Notes: generated from the letters alone by a model not told the origin. 64,000 nucleotides of DNA from Ruegeria arenilitoris (GCF_013031355.1 NZ_WPZO01000002.1:1-64000), one strand, 5' to 3'. Counted from the first letter of the stretch, positions 16,188 through 25,611 are shown. Numbers and translations: made by a program.

Positions 16188-17323
16188 GCCCGCCCCCTCA
16201 AGGAACATGCGATCTCAACCGATCTGTCGGCCCCGTCAAAGCCCTTGGTGGATACCGGGCGGGGACCTTCGGACATGACGGCGGCGACGGCTTGCGCCAA
16301 AGCCGTTCCATCAAGTTTCTTGCTGGGCAACACTTCGATAGCGGGCAGGTCCGAGAGGCTCTGCCCCCGCAAACCCTGCTCAACCTCTTTGCCATCGTCG
16401 AATGGCACAAACACGGCGGGCGTCCCGGATTGCAGGATGTCCAGCGCGGTGTTGTAGCCGCACATACTGACCGAGGCCGCAGCAAGGGGCAGCATCTGCC
16501 GGAAATCGGGGCGTACGGGTTCCAGAGAAACCGGAGCATCGCCAACCAGCTTTTGCAATTGTTCAATGCGCGCAGGTGCGTCTTGGCCCCCCACCAACAG
16601 GCGCCAGCGCCTGTTGGGCATCTTTCGGGCGGCCTCGATGGCCGCGTGAAAGATCGGCCGACCCACCGATCCACCGCCCGCGCTGACCAATATTTCGTCT
16701 TTGCCCACTGCGTCTGGGTGTGGCGCAGGGGCCTCGGGGGCGACAAAGCCGGTATAGAACAACCGCTCGCGCAGACGATCGGACACTGGCCAGCTTACCT
16801 CCAGCGAAACTATGCCGGGGTCGGAGTGGACAAGGATGCCGTCATAAAACCTGCATACGATTTCTTCCGCGCGTTCCGCTTTTGACGGCTTCGAAGGCGG
16901 TGCCAAAATGTCCCTGATCGATCCCAGCACAACCGGACGGCGCGGCAGGGCATGGGCTGCCTCCAGCGCGGCGGTGAATTCGGAAGCCAATGATCGGCGG
17001 CCAAAGGGGAACAACTCGTTGATCAGAACGTCGGGCGCAAAACTCTGAACGGCTTCAACCAGCGCGGCCTCGCGGGCTTCCAGATAGGCCGGGTCTGCAA
17101 CGTCACCACTTTGGGTCAGCAAACGGGTGAAATCGGTGCCATCCGAACGAAGCGGCGGCAGCCCCAGCAGGGTCATGCCGGAACTGTCCAGCTGCGGCGC
17201 AGGCATCCCGCCCGTGACGACAAAGGTCTCGTGCCCGGCGCGCAGAAAGGCCCGGCCCAGTGTCAGCGCACGGCTCAGATGCCCGGTGCCCAACAGGTGC
17301 GTGACAACGATCATGACCTTCAT
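16184..17323 (-). CDS. GT-B glycosyltransferase, MurG-like
   Basis: A 379-residue cytosolic glycosyltransferase. The N-terminal acceptor domain opens with MIVVTHLLGTGHLSRALTLG, the glycine loop of MurG-like enzymes. The C-terminal donor domain has ILVSAGGGSVGRPIF and MCGYNTALDILQSGTPAVFVP. It resembles the product of 20221-21435, so the operon holds two members of this class. It overlaps the phosphatase gene upstream and the deacetylase gene downstream by 4 nt each. Donor and acceptor are not deducible. Confidence 0.75.
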   Translation of the reverse strand: MKVMIVVTHLLGTGHLSRALTLGRAFLRAGHETFVVTGGMPAPQLDSSGMTLLGLPPLRSDGTDFTRLLTQSGDVADPAYLEAREAALVEAVQSFAPDVLINELFPFGRRSLASEFTAALEAAHALPRRPVVLGSIRDILAPPSKPSKAERAEEIVCRFYDGILVHSDPGIVSLEVSWPVSDRLRERLFYTGFVAPEAPAPHPDAVGKDEILVSAGGGSVGRPIFHAAIEAARKMPNRRWRLLVGGQDAPARIEQLQKLVGDAPVSLEPVRPDFRQMLPLAAASVSMCGYNTALDILQSGTPAVFVPFDDGKEVEQGLRGQSLSDLPAIEVLPSKKLDGTALAQAVAAVMSEGPRPVSTKGFDGADRSVEIACSLRGRA

Positions 17324-17904
17324 GAGGAGGCCTCGGGGCCGATCAGGCGGATGGGTTCGGGCAGGGGTGTCATATTCGACATATCAACGATATACAGGCG
17401 GTTGCGCTTGATTTTGAAGGGGGCGGACCCGTCGAAATCCCAACCCCAGGCGCGGGCCAGAATGACCCGCATGATCCCGATATGGCAGACCGCAATCGTG
17501 TCACCCGTTAGCCCGTCCAGCCAGGGCCCCAGCCGTGCCCAAACCTCGGCCGGGCTTTCACCGTTTGGCGGGCGATATTCCCAGCCCCAGTCCTCGATGT
17601 GACGGTAATCAGTGTCGGGGTCGGCAAGCAGGTCGACCCCGCGCAGACCTTCCCAATCGCCCCAGTTCATCTCGGTTAACGCTTCCGAAGTCAATGGATC
17701 GCGACCGGCGACCAGACGGGCAGTTTCACTGGCCCGCAGCAGAGGGCTGGACCAGAGGGTCGCGCCATCCCACGGAGCGGGCAGCTGCTTGGCGGCCAGT
17801 TCCGCACGGGCCTCATCATCCAGTGGAATGTCACTGCGCCCCTGAATGCGGCCCGCGCGGTTCCAGTGCGTGTGTCCGTGTCGTAACAACGCCAGCCGGG
17901 TCAT
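17320..17904 (-). CDS. Histidine phosphatase family protein
   Basis: A 194-residue phosphoglycerate-mutase-like phosphatase. The catalytic motif LALLRHGHTHWN lies at residues 4-15, and the second catalytic His is in IAVCHIGIMRVIL near 137-149. This is the layout of branch-1 histidine phosphatases such as CobC and SixA-type enzymes. It sits in the middle of the glycosyltransferase operon with 4-nt overlaps on both sides. It may remove phosphate from a sugar or polyprenyl-linked intermediate, or balance the pathway. Confidence 0.8.
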   Translation of the reverse strand: MTRLALLRHGHTHWNRAGRIQGRSDIPLDDEARAELAAKQLPAPWDGATLWSSPLLRASETARLVAGRDPLTSEALTEMNWGDWEGLRGVDLLADPDTDYRHIEDWGWEYRPPNGESPAEVWARLGPWLDGLTGDTIAVCHIGIMRVILARAWGWDFDGSAPFKIKRNRLYIVDMSNMTPLPEPIRLIGPEASS

Positions 17905-18977
17905 TGGGCAGCCTCCACCAGAGGGCGCGCGGCTTGCCAGAACCGGTCGGTGGCTGCGGGCATCAGGTGGCGTTTGGCCATCTGTACGCGGGCCTCGGAC
18001 CCCAATGAGAGGCGGAGTTTCCGGTCATCCAGCAAGTCGCGCAACCGCGTGGCCAGCCCTTCGGGTCCATCCTCCTCAATAGGGTAGTAGGACGAGGCCA
18101 ACACATCCCTCACGCCAGGTCGATCCTGCGCGACGACGGGTACGCCACTGGCCTGTGCCTCAAGATAGATCATGCCATAGGCCTCGTTGACGCCGGGCCA
18201 GACCAGGACGGAAGCCTCCGTATAGAGCGCTTGCAGGGTGTCGCGGTCGCACTGTCCCAGAAACCGGACCTTCGGGCCGAACGGGGCCATCAGCGCCTCG
18301 ACCTCAGAGCGGGCAGGGCCGTCGCCCGCGATGTTCAGGGTCCAGTTGCCGGGTAAAAGCGCAAGCGTTTGCGCAAGAAGAGTGTAGGACGCCAGCTTGT
18401 CGCCGTGCCGCATCATGCCCACCGCCAGCATCGGCCCATCGCAGGTCGAAGCGGGCGGCAGGTCAGACATGGGCAGAAAGGGAGGCAATTCCACGAGACG
18501 CTGTTCTTCGTACCGTTCCCGTTCCAGCGTGATCAGATCATTGGCGGTGTGGTAGAAGATCACCTGTGCCGCGTCGCAGGCGTCATGCGCTGCCTCTGCA
18601 AACCCGGCCCACGGGCCGTTCAGGCGGCTGGTTGCGCGGGTGCTTTCCAACTGGACATAAGGGATATTCCGCGCCTTGCAGACGTAGGGACCCAGCAGAT
18701 CCGGTGCCTTGTAGTAATTGTGATAGGTCACCCACAGCGCCGTGTCCGATGGCAGGTCGTTGATCAAACGCTGAACCTCGGTTTCTGCTTCGGCACGCAA
18801 TGTCGCCTGCATCTGCGCGTTCCCAGTTTTGTCGTAGATGCGCAGATGCGAGGCCAGCTCGACCGCATCCCCTTGCGCTCCAATCGCCTGCATCAGATTA
18901 CGCGCCATCTCGCGGTCGCCCGACGGCACCGGGCTGTCAGGGGCTTTCATTGGCGTGTAAAAGGCGACCCTTGCCAT
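17901..18977 (-). CDS. Glycosyltransferase family 4 protein
   Basis: A 358-residue GT-B enzyme. The nucleotide-sugar half contains LNIAGDGPARSEVEALM, VRFLGQCDRDTLQALY and the EX7E motif in NEAYGMIYLEAQASGVPVVA, which is the retaining GT4 hallmark. The N-terminal half (YTPMKAPDSPVPSGDREMAR) is typical of acceptor domains. It overlaps the next gene by 4 nt, and its first base is the last base of the preceding gene. The product linkage is unknown. Confidence 0.82.
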   Translation of the reverse strand: MARVAFYTPMKAPDSPVPSGDREMARNLMQAIGAQGDAVELASHLRIYDKTGNAQMQATLRAEAETEVQRLINDLPSDTALWVTYHNYYKAPDLLGPYVCKARNIPYVQLESTRATSRLNGPWAGFAEAAHDACDAAQVIFYHTANDLITLERERYEEQRLVELPPFLPMSDLPPASTCDGPMLAVGMMRHGDKLASYTLLAQTLALLPGNWTLNIAGDGPARSEVEALMAPFGPKVRFLGQCDRDTLQALYTEASVLVWPGVNEAYGMIYLEAQASGVPVVAQDRPGVRDVLASSYYPIEEDGPEGLATRLRDLLDDRKLRLSLGSEARVQMAKRHLMPAATDRFWQAARPLVEAAQ

Positions 18978-20224
18978 CAGACCGTGTCCGCCCCCAGCGC
19001 GCGCAGTCGTTCTGACAGGCGGGCGATGCCGGGGTCCATGCGGAACTCGGCAATCAGGCGGTCATAGGCGGCGGTGGCCATCGACTCGGTTTGCCCGGGC
19101 GCTGCGGCCATGTTGGTGATGGCCAAGGCAAGCGCGGCTGGGTCGTCGTCGGACAAGACGCCTTGGACGCCAGTTTCGATAAACTCGGGAATGGCCGACA
19201 CTGGCGTCGACAGGATTGGCAGCAGTTGCGACGCCGCCTCCATCAGCACGTTGGGTAGCCCGTCGCGGTCTCCGTCAGCGGCGATCCGGCTGGGAAGCAC
19301 GAACAGGTCGGACGTGCGCATCGCCGCAATTACCTCGGGCTGGTCGCAAGCCCCTTTCCACGTGATCCGATGCGATACGCCGGCAGCTTCGGCCATGGCG
19401 CGCAGAGCGTCGCCGAGTGTGCCGCCGCCGATATGGGTCCAGTGCCAGTCCAGCGTGCCCGGCAGCATGGCGAAAGCGTCGATCAGACGGTCAAAGCCCT
19501 TTTTCTCGACCAGACGGCCGACCGACAGCATGTGAAACGGCGCATCCGGTGTGCGCTGGGCGCGGTCAGGCGGGGCGGGGAAACGGGCCAGGTCCAGCCC
19601 GTGATAGATCAGGTCAACCCGCGCTGGATCATCGGCCAGACTGCGCAGATGTTCAGCCCCGATGGCGGTACAGGTCGCCCCAAAGGCCGCGCCATATGTC
19701 TGCGCCTGTAGCTTCTCGGTCTTTTCCCAATCGGGCGAAGTCCAGATATCCTTGGCGTGGGCCGAAAAGCTCCACGGCAGGCCGCGCATGATGGCGGCGT
19801 AACGCGCAACCGAAGAGGGCGTGTGCATGAAATGCGCGTACATCACCCGTGTCGCCTCGGGCAGTTCGGCGGCCAGAACGCAGGCCTGACCAAAGCGGCG
19901 GATGCGATTATGGGTCGGATCCCGGCGCAGATCGGCGCGCCAGACCCGGTAGGCCTCGGCATATCCGGGCAGCGCCTGTGCCACCTTGCGCGCAGCCCAG
20001 ACGCGCTGGGGCTCTTCGTAAAGATATTCGGGCAGGTAACGCACCTGTCCCCGGAACCGGTCGTGCAGCGGGTGCCGCTTTACGTCGGTTGGGTGGCGCA
20101 GGGACCAGATGTCAAAGCTGTGCCCGGCCTCTTGCAGGGCGACGAGTTCCTGCGCGATGAACGTCTCGGACAGGCGCGGCCATCCCTTGACCAGCACCGC
20201 CAGTTTCGGCTGAGGCGTTGTCAT
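18977..20224 (-). CDS. Glycosyltransferase family 4 protein (exopolysaccharide type)
   Basis: A 415-residue GT-B enzyme. LVKGWPRLSETFIAQELVAL at about 11-30 is characteristic of exopolysaccharide (colanic-acid-like) GT4 enzymes, as are FSAHAKDIW and LLSVGRLVEKKGFD-like sequence (HMLSVGRLVEKKGFDRLIDA). The retaining EX7E region is DRDGLPNVLMEAAS. It overlaps the upstream gene by 4 nt. It is the second gene of the seven-gene operon. Confidence 0.82.
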   Translation of the reverse strand: MTTPQPKLAVLVKGWPRLSETFIAQELVALQEAGHSFDIWSLRHPTDVKRHPLHDRFRGQVRYLPEYLYEEPQRVWAARKVAQALPGYAEAYRVWRADLRRDPTHNRIRRFGQACVLAAELPEATRVMYAHFMHTPSSVARYAAIMRGLPWSFSAHAKDIWTSPDWEKTEKLQAQTYGAAFGATCTAIGAEHLRSLADDPARVDLIYHGLDLARFPAPPDRAQRTPDAPFHMLSVGRLVEKKGFDRLIDAFAMLPGTLDWHWTHIGGGTLGDALRAMAEAAGVSHRITWKGACDQPEVIAAMRTSDLFVLPSRIAADGDRDGLPNVLMEAASQLLPILSTPVSAIPEFIETGVQGVLSDDDPAALALAITNMAAAPGQTESMATAAYDRLIAEFRMDPGIARLSERLRALGADTV

Positions 20225-21435
20225 CCGGTGGCCCGTTCCTGTTCCTGGCTCAGCAGGGCGTCAACCCGGTCGGTGACGTAGTCCAGCCCGTCCAGCAGAC
20301 CACCTTGGATGGCCTGCGATGGCAGGGGCAGGTGTGGAAGGCTGCGGATCGCCTGTATCATCGAGTCTGGGGTCAGACCATCGCGGTTTTCGTCCAGCAT
20401 CCGGACGAGGCCCAGACCTTCGGCGCGCGAGGCACGGATCCACTGTTCCAGCCGCGGCGTCGTGCGAGGCACGATGACGGCGCGTTTGTCGAACGAGAGA
20501 ACCTCGCAGAACGTGTTATAGCCACCCATGCAGACCACCCCGGCGGCCCCGGCGAACAGCGTTTCGATCTGGGATTCAAAGCCAACGGCTGTCACCCGCC
20601 CGTTCAACGCGGCAACGCGGGCTTCGAACTCCTCGCGCAGTTCGCCGGACAGGAAGGGGCCATAGACCAGCACCGCGCGCGGTGACAGGGTGGGGTCCTT
20701 TTCATAGGCCGAAAGAACAAGGTTCACCATCGCCTTGCCGTCACCACCGCCACCCGGCGTGATCAGGATATAGGGCTGTTCGGGCGGCTCTCCGACCGGG
20801 CCGAGATCGCGGCGCAGATAGCCCGTCCAGTGAATACGCGACTGCGCCGCGTGGCTGAGCGGTAGGCCCTGAGTCGGGTCATAGATCGAGCGCAGCCCAT
20901 AGACCCAGATTTCGTCATAGAAACGCTCGGTCGCGGCCAAGGCCTCCTTTCGCTCCCACTCGGCGGCCAGAACCTCGGGCTCGTCCAGTACGTCGCGCAG
21001 ACCCAGCACCAGCTTGGTGCGTTGCGAATGCAGGAGGGTTTCCAGCGTCGGCAGCAGCTCGCCGCGAAAGCCGGTGGGTTCCTTGTCGACGATCAGCATA
21101 TCGGGGTCGAATTGCTGCACGGCGGTCTGGATAAGGCCCGCGCGCAGCTCGGTCACCTCTTCGATGCCCATGCCGATTGTCCGGGCCGCATAAGACCCGT
21201 CGGCGCGTTTGGTCACACCCGGCAGGCGCACATGGTCGACCCGGCGCGGAAAGGTGAAACGCCCGGCCACCGGGGACCCGGTCAGGATCAGGGCGGATGC
21301 CTGGGGGTTGGCCTGCGTGATAGCTGCGGCCAAGGCGCGCGATCTGCGCAGATGCCCCAATCCGAACGTATCGTGGCTGTAGAAAAGGATGCGCGGCGCC
21401 CGGCCGGTGGTGTCGTTTTGTATTCCTAGGCTCAT
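20221..21435 (-). CDS. GT-B glycosyltransferase, MurG-like, first gene of glycan operon
   Basis: A 404-residue enzyme. ILFYSHDTFGLGHLRRSRAL (about 15-34) is the acceptor-side glycine loop; the donor side has ITPGGGGDGKAMVNLVL and VVCMGGYNTFCEVLSFDKRA. It starts at ATG 21435 behind GAAGG. A 359-nt gap separates it from the divergent channel gene, so the operon promoter should lie there. Its C-terminus overlaps the next gene by 4 nt. Its relation to the gene at 16184-17323 suggests two similar transfer steps. Confidence 0.75.
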   Translation of the reverse strand: MSLGIQNDTTGRAPRILFYSHDTFGLGHLRRSRALAAAITQANPQASALILTGSPVAGRFTFPRRVDHVRLPGVTKRADGSYAARTIGMGIEEVTELRAGLIQTAVQQFDPDMLIVDKEPTGFRGELLPTLETLLHSQRTKLVLGLRDVLDEPEVLAAEWERKEALAATERFYDEIWVYGLRSIYDPTQGLPLSHAAQSRIHWTGYLRRDLGPVGEPPEQPYILITPGGGGDGKAMVNLVLSAYEKDPTLSPRAVLVYGPFLSGELREEFEARVAALNGRVTAVGFESQIETLFAGAAGVVCMGGYNTFCEVLSFDKRAVIVPRTTPRLEQWIRASRAEGLGLVRMLDENRDGLTPDSMIQAIRSLPHLPLPSQAIQGGLLDGLDYVTDRVDALLSQEQERATG

Positions 21436-21794
21436 GCCTTCGCCTGTCGTGTTTCTCGGTGCAAATCCGCGCGTTTACACCCGTTACCGTATATTCTTTG
21501 CTGTCGCTTGCCAAAGGGTGTGACGCTATTGTGCAAATTCGACAAGCATTGCGAAATGGCAACATCCGGCGCTTCCGGATTTGCAGATGTTCCCACCCCC
21601 TTGATGCGACCATTCCACCCAATATGCCGGATTGGTCATATTCAGTTTTTTCGAGGTTGCAAACACCCAAGTCGCCATCATTGCACCGGGAACACGAATT
21701 GACACGATCTTGGGAGGTGAAAGGCTGAATATTTGAATACGCTCAGGCGCTTCGGTAACCTGTGGTGCATCACGCGGATTGGACGAATAACTCG
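21436..21794. other. Divergent intergenic region of glycan operon and channel gene
   Basis: This 359-nt stretch has no convincing gene. It must hold the promoters of the minus-strand glycosyltransferase operon and the plus-strand channel gene. A 6-bp hairpin, ATCCGG (21564-21569) with CCGGAT (21575-21580), is the only notable structure. I found no Pho-box-like repeat here. Confidence 0.45.
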
Positions 21795-24167
21795 ATGAAA
21801 CTTAAACTATTTGCTGGGATGGCCCTGTTGATCTGGGCATTTGCAGCGGCCTTTGTCACCGGAGCGGCGGCGCAGACGTCTTTGATCCCGGGATACAATA
21901 CGGATTCCGGTTCCGAGGCTGACACAAACGCCGAAGGTGATCTGGCCGACGCCATACGGGCCGCGACCGAGGCCGGCGCCAGCGTGATCGTCATCGACAG
22001 CGCCGGTCAGATCGTATCCTCCGGCAGTCAGATCGATGCCGCAGCCAATGAGCCCCATGACCCGATGGGGGACGGCTCGCAGCTGATGAAAGCGCAGGAG
22101 AGGTTCTCGAAATTCCGCGAGTCGATGAATTCGCGACTAGAGGCTTTGCCCTATTCGATCTTCGAAGTGCAGTACATCCTGCGTCAGACCAGCCCCGATG
22201 GCCGCATCCAGACCTATGTCGAGGTTTTGTTCTGGAACGTGCTGTTCCTGCTGCTGGGGCGCTGGCTGTCGATCGAGATTTACGGCAAGCGCATGGCTAA
22301 AAGGCTGGTCGTCGCGCGGTCCAAGGAAAACCCGCAGGGTTATCGGGAAAAGATGCCGTTTCTGGTGTTCCGGTTTTTCATGGGGATCGGAGGCACGGTC
22401 TTTGCGATGCTCATGGCCCTGATCGTGGGGTACCTGTTCTTTGGCGAAGCCGAAGACCTCTCGATCCAGTTTACGGTCACAGCAATATTCACAGCCTTTT
22501 TCCTGTCGCGCACGGTGTCCGATCTGTGGCGGATGGTCCTGTCGCCCTACCTGAGCCAGTACCGCCTGCCGCCCTTTTCCGACCGGGACGCAAAACGGCT
22601 GTATTTCTGGGCTTCCGCGCTTGCGACCTATGACATTTCGGTGGTGCTGTTCTCGACCTGGGTCGCGGACTTCGGACTGAACTACAACGTCTATGCCATG
22701 GTTTATGGCGGGCTGACCATGTTTGGTGCGCTGGGCAACGTGCTGATGATCCTGTTCAACGCACGGGCCATTTCCAACGCCATCCGCGGCGGGCGCGCTG
22801 CGGACGCGGTGTCGTGGATTGTGCGGTTCATCTCCTTTGCGTGGGCGCCCGTTCTGATCGTTTACATCGTGTTCAGCTGGTTCAAGCTGGCGGTCGATCT
22901 GGTGCTGGAAAACGAGAACTCACTGCCGATCGTGGCCAGCAGCTATGCGATCTTCATGTCGGTGGTCGTGGCCTATGGGGCGATGAATTACCTGCTTGAG
23001 CGTTACTTCGACCGCAACCGTCAGATGGAGGAAATGAACGCCGAGGACGGCACCTCGGAAGAGGCCGACGAGCCGGTGGAAACCGTCGAGGCCGAGGTAC
23101 GTAAGCACAGCATGCTGACTTATGAGGACTTGGCCCGTCGTGTGGCGGGCATTCTGGCCTTTGTCGTTGGCCTCTATGCCTTGGTCGTGATCTGGAATCC
23201 CGAAGCCAGCTGGAGTGAGGACCTGCCGATTGACCGGGCTTTGGACGTGATGGTCATCCTGTTCATAGGGTACATCCTGTTCCACTTTTTCCGCATCTGG
23301 ATCGACACGAAAATTGCCGAGGAGGTCGACGATGGTAGCGAAGAGGCGGAATTGGGTGATGAAGGCGGGGAAGGCGGACAAAGCCGTCTGGCCACGCTGC
23401 TGCCGCTGTTCCGGGGGGCGATCCTGGCCGTGGTTGTTGTCACCATCGTTCTGATCGTGCTGATGGAGCTGGGCATCAATGTCAGCCCACTGTTCGCGGG
23501 TGCGGGCGTGGTGGGTCTGGCCGTCGGGTTCGGCTCGCAAACGCTGGTCCGCGATATCTTTTCAGGGGCGTTCTTCCTGTTGGATGATGCGTTCCGAAAA
23601 GGGGAGTACATCGACATTGGTGATGTTAAGGGGACGGTCGAGAAGATCTCGGTCCGGTCGTTTCAGCTGCGCCACCATCTTGGCGCGCTGAACACGATCC
23701 CGTTTGGCGAGATCAAGGTGCTGACCAACTATTCCCGCGACTGGGTGATCATGAAGCTGCCGCTGCGCGTGACCTACGACACGGATGTCGAGAAGGTGCG
23801 CAAACTGATCAAGAAACTGGGGCAGGAATTGCTGAGCGATCCGGTGATCGGTGAGAACTTTATCCAGCCGCTGAAATCGCAGGGTGTGATCGAGATGCAA
23901 GATTCGGCGATGATCATCCGGGTCAAGTTCATGACCAAGCCAGGCGATCAGTGGCTGGTGCGCAAGAAGGTCTATCAGGAAATTCGCGAACTGTTCGCGC
24001 GCGAAGGCATCAAGTTTGCGCACCGTGAGGTCACCGTGCGTCTGGCAGAAGGGAAGGACCCCGAAGACTTGTCTCCGAAACAGCGTGAAGCGGTAACCGG
24101 TGCGGTACAGGCCGCGATTGACGAGGACTATCTGGACGATATCGGACCCGGAGGGGATGACCGCTAG
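21795..24167 (+). CDS. Large MscS-family mechanosensitive channel
   Basis: A 790-residue inner-membrane protein. The start is ATG 21795, which gives a signal peptide ending AFVTGAAAQ; a GTG at 21762 would put polar residues before it. A periplasmic segment follows (about 28-135), then many helices (about 145-545). The MscS pore and beta-domain comes next: AGVVGLAVGFGSQTLVRDIFSG near 573-594, with LDDAFRKGEYIDIGDVKGTV after it. It should open under membrane tension and release osmolytes during hypo-osmotic shock. An acidic loop near 418-435 is unusual. Confidence 0.9.
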   Translation: MKLKLFAGMALLIWAFAAAFVTGAAAQTSLIPGYNTDSGSEADTNAEGDLADAIRAATEAGASVIVIDSAGQIVSSGSQIDAAANEPHDPMGDGSQLMKAQERFSKFRESMNSRLEALPYSIFEVQYILRQTSPDGRIQTYVEVLFWNVLFLLLGRWLSIEIYGKRMAKRLVVARSKENPQGYREKMPFLVFRFFMGIGGTVFAMLMALIVGYLFFGEAEDLSIQFTVTAIFTAFFLSRTVSDLWRMVLSPYLSQYRLPPFSDRDAKRLYFWASALATYDISVVLFSTWVADFGLNYNVYAMVYGGLTMFGALGNVLMILFNARAISNAIRGGRAADAVSWIVRFISFAWAPVLIVYIVFSWFKLAVDLVLENENSLPIVASSYAIFMSVVVAYGAMNYLLERYFDRNRQMEEMNAEDGTSEEADEPVETVEAEVRKHSMLTYEDLARRVAGILAFVVGLYALVVIWNPEASWSEDLPIDRALDVMVILFIGYILFHFFRIWIDTKIAEEVDDGSEEAELGDEGGEGGQSRLATLLPLFRGAILAVVVVTIVLIVLMELGINVSPLFAGAGVVGLAVGFGSQTLVRDIFSGAFFLLDDAFRKGEYIDIGDVKGTVEKISVRSFQLRHHLGALNTIPFGEIKVLTNYSRDWVIMKLPLRVTYDTDVEKVRKLIKKLGQELLSDPVIGENFIQPLKSQGVIEMQDSAMIIRVKFMTKPGDQWLVRKKVYQEIRELFAREGIKFAHREVTVRLAEGKDPEDLSPKQREAVTGAVQAAIDEDYLDDIGPGGDDR

Positions 24168-24247
24168 GGGCGGCTCCCGCCCCTTTGGAGTGCGTCTCTG
24201 ACGAGACGCCGTCCAAAGCGTTGGGCCAAGCCGCGCGTTCCGCGCGG
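24167..24247. terminator. Three consecutive stem-loops between convergent genes
   Basis: Stem 1 is GGGGCGG (24167-24173) with CCGCCCC (24177-24183) followed by TTT. Stem 2 is a nested hairpin: CTTTGGA (24183-24189) with TCCAAAG (24212-24218) outside, and GCGTCTC (24192-24198) with GAGACGC (24203-24209) inside. Stem 3 is CCGCGCG (24231-24237) with CGCGCGG (24241-24247). It lies between the channel and CoA-transferase 3' ends. It may be a bidirectional terminator or a dispersed palindromic repeat. Confidence 0.65.
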
Positions 24248-24255
24248 CGGTTGTG

Positions 24256-25611
24256 TCAGGCAGATAGCGAAGGCCAGATCGGTTGGGATGTGCCCAGCTT
24301 CGCGGCGGGCAGGGGCCAGGACATCTGCGCGGCCCCTACGGACAACGCGGGTTTCAGGCGATGGCCTGTTCCCCAGCCGGAATCTTCGAGTTTTTGCGTG
24401 TAGTCATCAGCTGAAGCGCTGGTAATGTCACCTTTGGTTTCTGATTTTGCCAGTGCCGCCAGTAGCTCTGCCGTGCGGGCCAGCGACAGTTGGGCCAGCA
24501 TGATGGAGTTTCCGGAGGCCGCCTCGGCCAGTGCCGACAAGACGGCTGCGGCCATCAGGTAGCCCGTCGCATGATCCAACGCCTGAACCGGCAGCGGTGT
24601 TGGCTTGTCGGCCTTGGCCCATGAGCGGCCCGCGTCCGCGATCCCGGCGCTCATCTGTACGAGGCTGTCAAAGCCGCGCCGCGTGGACCACGGACCCTGC
24701 CAGCCATAGGCGTTCAGTGTGACCTCGACCCGGTTCGGGGCCAATTCATCGCGTTTGATCTTGGTCAGGCCAAGCGCATCCAGCGCGCCGGGCCGATAGC
24801 CGTGGACGAAGACATCCGCCTGCGCCAACAGGTCCTGCAGTTTTTTCAGGCCGTCGGGCGATTTCAGGTCCAGATAGGCGCAGTACTTGCCCAAAGAGAT
24901 ATCCGGGATGACACCGGGTTCGTCCCATCCAGGCGGGTCGATGCGCAGAACCTCAGCCCCGAAACCCGCCAACGTTCGGGTCGAGACCGGGCCAGCCAGT
25001 ACACGCGTCAGGTCCAGAACGCGCAGGCCCGCCAATGGACGGCTTGCGGTGGCCTGTGGGCGGTCGCGCAGCGTGATGTGTCTTGGGTTCTGCCAGCTGA
25101 TCAAAGGGTCGCGGGACACAGAACGCCCCTGCGGATGTTCCAGCCATTCGGCGCGGCTGCGCATGGCAGCGGCAACGCCGCCCTCGGCCACAATCGCGGT
25201 TTCCAGATCGGCGATTGACCACTCTTTCAGGGCTTGCGCTACGGCGTCCCGATTGCCCGGAACCCCAAGAACCTTCAACGCTGCCGCCTTGTGGCGCGGT
25301 AGATTGGTGTGCAGCCTGATCCAGCCGTCCAAGGCTTGATAATCCCCCGCCACGGCATCCCAGAGGCTGGGCATTTCCCACCCGTCCGGCTTGAATGAAA
25401 ACCCGTACCAGAGCGAGGCTAGCCGGTGGTCGACCGAAATCTCGGGCGAGGTGGGTGCAAGGTTCAGAGCAGCCACGAGGCGTGCCAGTTCCTGACCAAC
25501 GGCGGCAAAGCTGGCCGTGGCCAGTTCCGATACCGCAAACGCGCTGGGCCGCGCACCTTTGCCTGTCGTCTGATAGCTGTCAGCGGCGGGGAGGGCGGAG
25601 AATAGGCTCAT
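24256..25611 (-). CDS. CaiB/BaiF-type CoA-transferase with permuted domain order
   Basis: A 451-residue class III CoA-transferase, which would move CoA between organic acids. The usual N-terminal motif PLAGLRVLDLTRVLAGP appears only at residues 202-218, followed by GAEVLRIDPPGW. The Asp of LDHATG (D346) fits the catalytic aspartate. Residues 85-170 (DGWIRLH, AALKVLGVPGNRD, RAEWLEHPQG) resemble the segment normally found at the C-terminus. Its start overlaps the last permease gene by 4 nt, so it belongs to the transporter operon and may activate the imported compound. Confidence 0.78.
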   Translation of the reverse strand: MSLFSALPAADSYQTTGKGARPSAFAVSELATASFAAVGQELARLVAALNLAPTSPEISVDHRLASLWYGFSFKPDGWEMPSLWDAVAGDYQALDGWIRLHTNLPRHKAAALKVLGVPGNRDAVAQALKEWSIADLETAIVAEGGVAAAMRSRAEWLEHPQGRSVSRDPLISWQNPRHITLRDRPQATASRPLAGLRVLDLTRVLAGPVSTRTLAGFGAEVLRIDPPGWDEPGVIPDISLGKYCAYLDLKSPDGLKKLQDLLAQADVFVHGYRPGALDALGLTKIKRDELAPNRVEVTLNAYGWQGPWSTRRGFDSLVQMSAGIADAGRSWAKADKPTPLPVQALDHATGYLMAAAVLSALAEAASGNSIMLAQLSLARTAELLAALAKSETKGDITSASADDYTQKLEDSGWGTGHRLKPALSVGAAQMSWPLPAAKLGTSQPIWPSLSA

